A stretch of DNA of 64,000 nt, taken from Phallus indusiatus. Lineage: Eukaryota > Basidiomycota > Agaricomycetes > Phallales > Phallaceae. Below the pieces are notes generated by a model. That model saw nothing but the letters and a program-made list of their open reading frames with translations, was not told where the DNA came from and did not search any database. The DNA lies in the NCBI GenBank assembly GCA_027605045.1, contig JAQFWX010000005.1, positions 186,001-250,000 of the forward strand. The letters are read 5' to 3'. This document shows positions 57,182 through 64,000 of the stretch, in pieces; the stretch's first letter is position 1; each line of letters starts with the position of its first letter. The position numbers and the translations under genes were made by a program.

Positions 57182-59080
57182 GGGATGCGCCCTCACTGCC
57201 GACATCAAATAGATTCGATGTATTGTACATAGACGACAAGTGCAATGAGACTTCTGATTCGAATTCTATTGATTCTGATGCATCTATTCCTCCCTCAAAT
57301 CCTCCGATCCCTGTTCCTCGTCGCCTTTCGATTGGAAAACGCAAGCGGATTCCACACGAATACCGTCTGAACGCCACTGCCGGTACTCAAAAACTCGAAA
57401 TCGATGTAGAACTCCAGAGCACCGACACTGGCGATCTTATTCATTCAAAAGCGATGCTTGACACCGGTGCCAGTGGGATGTTCCTTGACCAAGACTTTGT
57501 CGAGAAAAATCGGCTCCCGAAGATTCGCTTACCGAAACCGATTCCTGTTTTCAACGTTGATGGTACTCCCAATCAAGCAGGAAACATCACGCATGTGGTG
57601 GACTTGGTGATGCGATATCAGACGCATTCCGAACGTGTCATGTTTGCCGTCACTGCCCTCGGCAAGTACCCAGTGCTGCTTGGATTGCCCTGGTTCAAGG
57701 CTCATAACCCGGTGATTGACTACTCGACTGGTGAGGTTGAGCTGACCTGGTGTAATCCCGAATGTCGATCTTGTAGACCGCCTCCTGTCGAAAAGAAAGG
57801 CCCAAAACGTTTCCTACGTTCAGTTCGAGCAATCCCTCCTGTCACCCTTGACGAAACCGAATCCACAGATCCAGATATGCCAGATCTCGTGAACGTGGAG
57901 GATGAGTTTCACCCAGAAGAGGGAGATCGACTGTTCGCGGTTTCTCTTAATTCAGAACCCCTGGACAGTTGCCGCATCAGAGCAACTGAAACCATCTCAC
58001 AGCGATTGGCTCAGGCACATGCGAATAACACAAGGGGTACACTCAAATCTGGATTTCAAGAAATCGTCCCCGAAATGTTCCACGATTTCGAAGACGTTTT
58101 CGCGAAAGAGTCTTTCAATTCATTGCCACCTTCGAAGAAGTGGGATCATGCGATAGAGCTCCTACCTGATTCGGATCCCAAGTTTTGCAAGGTGTACCCC
58201 CTTTCGCCTAATGAACAGAAGGAGCTCGATGCGTTTCTGGAAGAGAATCTTCGTTCTGGTCGAATCTGCCCCTTGAAATCGCCCATGGCTTCCCCGGTTT
58301 TCTTTATCAAGAAGAAAGACGGCTCTCTACGACTTATTCAAGACTATCGGGCTCTCAACGCGATGACCATCAAAAATCGATACCCGTTACCCCTAATTCC
58401 CGAACTTGTCAACAAATTAAGGGGGGCGAAGTACTTCACGAAACTCGATGTTAGATGGGGATACAACAATGTTCACATCAAAGAGGGCGACGAGTGGAAA
58501 GCAGCATTTCGCACGAATCGAGGACTGTTCGAACCCTTGGTCATGTTCTTTGGTTTGACTAACAGTCCAGCGACCTTCCAGACGATGATGAACGAGATTT
58601 TCGAAGACATGATCACGGAGGGGGTTGTGGCTGTTTATATCAACGATATCCTGATCTACACGAGAACGAAAGAAGAACACGATCGCATCACACGTCGTGT
58701 CTTAGAACGGCTAAGGGAGCATAAACTCTATCTCAAAGCCGAGAAGTGTGAATTCTGTCGTACTAAGATCGAGTATTTAGGTCTGGTCATCTCTGAGAAC
58801 ACTGTCGAAATGGATCCCGCGAAGGTGTCGGGTGTCAGAGATTGGCCAGTCCCGAAAAATGTCACCGAGGTGCAGTCGTTTTTGGGTTTTGCAAACTTCT
58901 ATCGTCAATTTATCAAGGACTTCTCACTGATCGCTGTCCCCTTATTCGGTCTCACTAAGAAAGAAGCCTCGTTCATCTGGTCCGACATTTGTCAACAAGC
59001 TTTCGATTCTCTGAAATCGGCAATGACCTCTGCCCCGGTTCTTGCGATTCCTGATCCATCGAAGCCCTATCGGGTAGAAG
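57182..59080 (+). pseudogene. G1 pol, 5' half: protease and RT
   Basis: Aspartic protease with AMLDTGASGMFLD and VLLGLPWF. RT begins KFCKVYPLSPNEQ. The catalytic box reads YINDILIY instead of YIDD (AAC at 58642-58644), which should abolish activity. The open frame continues to the hAT insertion within the start of RNase H (SKPYRVEV). Confidence 0.9.
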
Positions 59081-62000
59081 TAGGCAATGACACGGGTGTG
59101 GGTAACCCGTGCCGGGTTACGGGTCGGTTACCTAAGCATACGGGTACGGGTGACCATTTTGCTAACTGATACCCGAGGATATACCCGTGAGCTTTTTTGA
59201 GATTTCTTTTCACACAGGACAATTGTATGATTCAAGTAAGAGTTATATTAGTTTATTATAGAGTCTATGAACAACTGCTAAGACTGGTGACCATTTTTCA
59301 ACATGAGTATCCTTTCTAAACCCGAGGACTGCCTCCGCCGACACTCGCTAATCTGAACTCCGAAGTAAAAGTTTGCCTTTGTTTGTTGTTCACTGGGGTA
59401 TCTGTTACCATGCCACGAACCTCAAAAAAAACCTCTAAAACATCCACCTCATCCAACAAAAGCACAACTGTACGAGCAGCTTCAAAACCCAGTGTTGCAA
59501 AACCAAGACAGGCTTCAAAACGAAAGGCTGTAAACGAAGAACTTAACCCAAAACAAACCAAGAAGAAGAAATCACATACCGCGGGTTCTGAAAGCTCAGC
59601 CGAAGATGAATCAGAAGCCTTGACAGACGAATCAATTTTACATCCAGAGGAAGGTGTGGGGATTGATGCAATAGAAGATGATGATGCAAAAGAACTTGGT
59701 AAGCTGAAAAAAGGATCACAAGTCATCATTACTTACAAATGTAGAGTTCATCTCACGGAAATGGAAGTCAATTGTCTATTCATTTTATGAACCAACACCG
59801 TCCATTGAATACGTTGATAAGCGTAAATGCCATGTCTTCAAGTGTAGTCGTGCGGTTGCAAATTTATTTGTCGACGTTATTTGGACTCGGAAAGCGATAA
59901 GTCATCCACCGGCAATCTATCAAAACATGCGAAAGGTTGTTGGGGAGAGGCGTATGACTTAGCGATGCAATGTTCGACCATAAAAGAAGCGCGGGACATG
60001 ATTGTACAGCAATATAATATATCTGGATCAATCACAGCAGCATTTGAGAGAATAGGAAAAGGAAAAGTAACTTACTCATGCCGGCAATACACCAAGGCTG
60101 AGACAAGGTACGCCTGTTTGACAGCTTAATGCCCTGAGCTCTCAGTTATTTACCTGGTACCCATTGTGCTGTAGGGTTGAAATTGTTCGCTGGGTGTCGG
60201 AAAACGTCCGTCCCTTCAAGATCGTTGAGGATCGCGGCTTTTGAGCCTCATGAAGACGGGACGACCTGACTATCAGATCCCATCAGCTAGGACAGTCGCC
60301 GCGATGTGAAGTTGCTTTTTGCTAAGACGCGTGCACATAGGCAAACTATTACAAGTAAGTACCAATTAATATCGGAATACTTTGACGTATATAGAAACCT
60401 CACCATGTAGGAGTATGACGGGCGATTGAACTTTGCCACTGATTGCTGGTCATCGCCCAATCACTACGCGTATGTTGCCTTCACTGTACATCTGCTGCTT
60501 CAAGGTAAGATGGCCGCGGTAGTATTAGATGTTATTGAATTGCCAAAGGTAAGCAAATAAGAGCTTACCGTCCCGATACGCTGATCTTATTTCCGGGGCA
60601 CAGTCACACAGTGGACATCACTTGGCTCAGGTGTTTACAGCGGTGCTTGAGGACTTTAAGATTGAGGATAAAGTCAGTGAATGAACGCTCAGAATAAATC
60701 AATAGGAAACTTACTTGTTTTAGATCTTGTCAATTACTTGTGACAATGCATCTAACAATAAGACGATGACAGACGCTCTTGACGCGCGCCTCACAGCGTT
60801 TAGCAGTGTAAATCGGACACGTTGCTTCCTCCACATTCTCAATCTTGTTGCAAAGTCATTCCTAAAACAGTTCGACGTTGCCGATTGTTCCAATGAAATG
60901 GATGAAGACGACGATTCAGACCTTTTTGAAGGGTTGGAGGAAGAAGAACTTACAACAGTGAAAGACAATGAGCGAAACGCTGAAGATGAATTACCTGATG
61001 ATGACGACGATGATGAATGGGTCGATGAAGTTCCCAATCTGACCCCCGAGGAGCAGGAGGAGCTGCAAGAGAACGTTCGACCTATCAGCCGAACGTTGTT
61101 CAAAGTGAGTAATGATTGTTGCGCGAGCCAAAATGATAGAACTAACATTATACTTTGAAGCTTCGCAAGCTTGCCTTCAAAATAGTTCACTCGACAACGC
61201 TTCTATTACCTGCATGGAAGGCAATCCTTAGGGACTTGGAGCTCCCCGTTCGGATAATGCCTCGTGATGTCTCGACGCGTTGGAACTCAACGTTTGACAT
61301 GTTGAGCTTTGCGTGTGAGTATAAGGCCGCCGTTGTGAAGATAACGTCCGATATCAACAACAACCTACGAAAATTCGAGCTTGAAAGTACGGAGTGGGAA
61401 ATAGCAGAAGAGTTGGTCAATGTGCTGAAGGTGTGTCAACCGCTAGCTTTGAAACACACATCTTACAGCCATATTCAGTACCTTAAAGACGGAACCACTT
61501 GGTTTTCCCGGGACACGCCCAATCTTGCCATCGTCATTCCGGCAATGGACAAAATCGATGAATACTTCACTGAACGTTGCAAGTCTACCGGCACCAGGAC
61601 TGATCGCGCAATTCGCGCTGCAATTATGACAGCAAAGAAGACGCTCAATCATTATTATTCACTAACGGACAACTATGAGGTTTATCGTATCGCTATGAGT
61701 GAGTGTATGTCTTGCATTTTCGGAGTCATTGCTTAATCTTTTACAGTCTTGCACCCGCGGTATAAACTACAGTATTTCCGCAAAGCTAAGTGGCCGGAAG
61801 AGTGGATTGATGCAGCAAAGGAGTTGGTTGTCGATGAATATAATCGATACTACGCGAATTTGGAAGTTGAGGAGGTTGACAGACCGAATGGAGAATATCA
61901 GACAAAAAAGACAATGTCAATTAAGGTATGTATGGTATTATAACTGTACATTATATTACTCAGTAAAATTCAGAAGGCCGGAAATATTTTCGCTGATAGT

Positions 62001-62595
62001 GATGGTTCGGACGATGAAAATATTCAGCACGTCGACGAGTTAAGTATGTATTTCAGCGCACCTACTGAGAAGCCATCAGATTCGCTTGGATGGTGGTTAT
62101 CAAAGCAAAATCTCTACCCTCATCTATCAAGAATGGCTATAGATTATCTGACAATCCCAGGTAAGTCATCAATTATATCTAATGATGAGGTTACTTATGA
62201 TCTCAAGGAACCTCAATTGATGTTGAACGTCTTTTCAGCCGCGGCCGTCTTGTTTTATCCCACACGCGCAGTCGGCTGTCTCCATCGTCCACCCGCGCAC
62301 TCCTTTGTTTGGGATCTTGGAGTCGCTTGGGACTTATTCAGTCCAAAGATCTGCAGCAGGTGGGGAGTTTAAATGATGAAGAAGGGCAAATTGAGCTGGA
62401 AAAAGTAGCTAGTGTCTTAAAAGGACGTAGATAGCTCGAATATAATCAATTTTGAATGTGATCATACATATAGCAACCCGCCGGGTGACCCGGCACCCGT
62501 GAATAATAACCCGTGGGTCAACGGGTTGATACCCGCAAGGATAAGGGTACGGGTTGTGTTAAGAAGACCCGCGGGTTTACCCGTGTCATTGCCTA
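59081..62595 (+). mobile_element. hAT DNA transposon, 3515 bp, nested in G1 copy 2
   Basis: Perfect 17-bp terminal inverted repeats TAGGCAATGACACGGGT and an 8-bp target duplication GGTAGAAG (59073-59080, 62596-62603). Removing the element and one duplicate restores the RNase H reading frame of the host retrotransposon. Subterminal zones (about 59090-59190 and 62470-62590) are packed with ACCCG/CGGGT motifs. Confidence 0.96.
59410..62434 (+). pseudogene. hAT transposase, spliced, with frameshifts
   Basis: Start MPRTSKKTSKTSTSSNKS. A BED-like zinc region (KCHVFKCSRA ... CRRYLDSESDK) carries a +1 slip near 59855. VEIVRWVSENVRPFKIVED is followed by two single-base losses near 60240 and 60300. 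The catalytic core (LNFATDCWSSPNHYAY, ILSITCDNASNN, NRTRCFLHILNLVAKSF, PRDVSTRWNSTFDML) is open. An acidic insert (SDLFEGLEEEEL ... DDDDDDEWVDE) interrupts it. The C-terminal hATC dimerisation domain (WWLSKQNLYPHLSRMA, SIDVERLFSRGRLVLS) ends at 62434. The three slips make this copy non-autonomous unless my splice choices are wrong there. Confidence 0.87.
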
Positions 62596-63636
62596 GGTAG
62601 AAGCTGACAGTTCTGATTTCGTGACAGGTGCCGTCTTGTCTCAACCTTCTCTCGAGGACAACAAATGGCATCCAGTGGCCTTCTTCTCGAAGGCTTTGAG
62701 CCCGGTGGAGCGAAATTACGAAATCCACGATAAAGAGATGTTAGCTATCATTCAAGCATTAGAAGAGTGGCGACATTTCTTGGAAGGTGCGACTCATCCG
62801 ATTGACATTCGCACGGATCACAAAAACCTAGAGTACTTCATGACGGCTCGTAATCTAAATCGCAGGCAGGCTCGTTGGTCGGTTTATCTCGCACGTTTCG
62901 ATTTCACCTTGCGGCATATACCTGGTAAATCGATGGGTAAGCCTGACGACCTTTCGTGTCGTGCCGATCATGGCTCGGGAAAGCTGGACAATCGAGATAT
63001 CACTCTAATCCGACCCGAAATGTTTGCCGTCAACGCCATGCAAACATTCCGCCTTAGAGGGGAGGAGGACGAGTTCCTAGGCCAGATACGGAAAGCGAAC
63101 AGAGAAGGCAAACGAGAAGATAGTGTTTCGAAAGCCGTCGAATCCCTTAAGGCGATAGGTGGGAGATCAGTTCACACCAGTGAATGGGCTGAAGATCAAG
63201 ACATCGTGTACTACCAAGGGAAGATCTATGCTCCCGAAGTAGACGATCTACGGCGAGAAATCGTCCAACGACACCATGACACCAAACTCGCTGGTCACCC
63301 AGGTCGATTTAAAACATTGGAACTGGTATCGCGAACCTTTTGGTGGCCAGGGATTTCTCGATATGTGCAGCGGTATGTAGAGGCTTGCGACACTTGTATG
63401 CAGACGAAACCTTCTCGACATGCTCCATATGGCGAACTACAACCTACCGAAACTCCAAATCGACCTTGGCAATTCATATCGGTCGATTTCATTGTCGAAC
63501 TCCCCGAATCGAATGGTTATGACGCAATCCTCTCTGTAGTAGACTCGTTGACAAAACGGGTTCATTTCGTCCCAACATTTACTACTGTTGACACTTCTGG
63601 CCTTGCATCTCTCTACCTCCAACCACTGGAGACATA
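62596..63636 (+). pseudogene. G1 pol, 3' half: RNase H and truncated integrase
   Basis: Continues from the hAT target duplication: EADSSDFVTGAVLSQ, TDHKNLEYFM, then integrase HHCC (HHDTKLAGHPGRF ... CDTCMQTKP) and the first core Asp (SVDFIVELPESN). The sequence degrades after LASLYLQP, so the second Asp, the Glu and the chromodomain are missing. Confidence 0.9.
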
Positions 63637-63639
63637 GGA

Positions 63640-64000
63640 AGGTTTGCTCAACCTGTAAACCACCAAGCAGACTTTAAACAGAGACCAAGTTTGCTTGGAG
63701 TTTCCTACTATTTCAAACTTTGTACAAACTCTCAATTTCATCAGAGTTTACTTGTATAAGTGGATTTTATACAAATTTTCTGACAAACCTTAATCAAATG
63801 TTATGTGGATGTTATGCAGATGCTGAACAAGCAATCTGCTCAAGGTTTCTGTACAATTTGTATCATAATTTATTCATAGGATGCTTAGCCAAGCAAACTT
63901 CTATCAAACTCAAAGTTTTTACAAAGTTTGATCCATCTAGGAGGCTTTAAGCAAACTTGGTCTCTGCTTAGAGTTTGTTTGATGGTTTGCATGTCAAGCA
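63640..64000. mobile_element. Inverted-repeat (foldback/MITE-like) element, runs to window end
   Basis: A perfect 17-bp inverted pair AGAGACCAAGTTTGCTT (63680-63696) and AAGCAAACTTGGTCTCT (63949-63965) is extended outward by imperfect pairing (tgtaaaccaccaagcag against a matching arm near 63980). AT-rich interior, no coding capacity. It interrupts the G1 integrase; the far end lies at or beyond the window edge. Confidence 0.7.

Larger units (their letters stand above)
56592..63636 (+). mobile_element. Ty3/Gypsy family G1, copy 2, truncated at both ends and interrupted
   Basis: Same family as copy 1 (RT and integrase nearly identical in sequence). Begins abruptly at the solo LTR inside gag, contains protease and RT, is interrupted by the hAT element (59081-62595), continues through RNase H into integrase, and stops in the integrase core about 63636 where an inverted-repeat element begins. 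No LTR of its own in the window. Confidence 0.9.

Overview
The window reads as nuclear DNA of a mushroom-forming basidiomycete (Agaricomycetes). The evidence is dense intron-rich genes with mostly 50-70 bp GT-AG introns, two DUF6533 seven-helix proteins, stand-alone NRPS-like adenylation enzymes, an ERT1-type gluconeogenesis regulator, chromodomain Ty3/Gypsy retrotransposons and an hAT transposon. No rRNA, tRNA or CRISPR was seen. I did splicing by eye, using reading-frame continuity and family motifs. Exon edges are therefore predictions, but most genes close to one open frame with consistent phases.

Layout. 1-3557 is a decayed Ty3/Gypsy copy (family G1) that lost gag and protease. It sits in an intron of a minus-strand adenylation-domain gene (3569-5257), which carries a second solo LTR in another intron. 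5.8-10.3 kb holds three small-exon genes: a DUF6533 protein, MIC10 of the MICOS complex, and a small one-helix protein. 11.2-15.9 kb carries two more paralogues of the adenylation gene in tandem. 17.0-18.8 kb is a glycosyltransferase-like gene with a discoidin-like tail.

19-45 kb is an ordinary gene-dense block: PEX3, a small membrane protein, a DUF2461 protein, a Gfo/Idh/MocA oxidoreductase, a GH1 beta-glucosidase, ERT1, the PP4 catalytic subunit, an alpha/beta hydrolase, acetyl-CoA synthetase, an FMN-dependent 2-hydroxyacid oxidase and a second DUF6533 protein. Several concern C2/C3 carbon use or peroxisomes (ERT1, acetyl-CoA synthetase, hydroxyacid oxidase, PEX3). They are not an operon, and the co-location may be chance.

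45-64 kb is transposon territory. A 9.0-kb Ty3/Gypsy element (family G2, 46965-55976) has 700-bp LTRs and a 5-bp target duplication. It also has a self-priming type primer-binding site, a textbook -1 frameshift signal between gag and pol, and a spliced antisense gene for a Zn(II)2Cys6 coiled-coil protein between pol and the 3' LTR. That last feature is the most unusual thing in the window. Downstream lies a second G1 copy broken by a 3.5-kb hAT element with perfect inverted repeats and an 8-bp target duplication. Its integrase is cut off by an inverted-repeat element that runs to or beyond the window edge.

All three Gypsy copies look dead, each by different lesions. Many of the point changes are CpG to TpG/CpA transitions, as expected if these repeats are cytosine-methylated.
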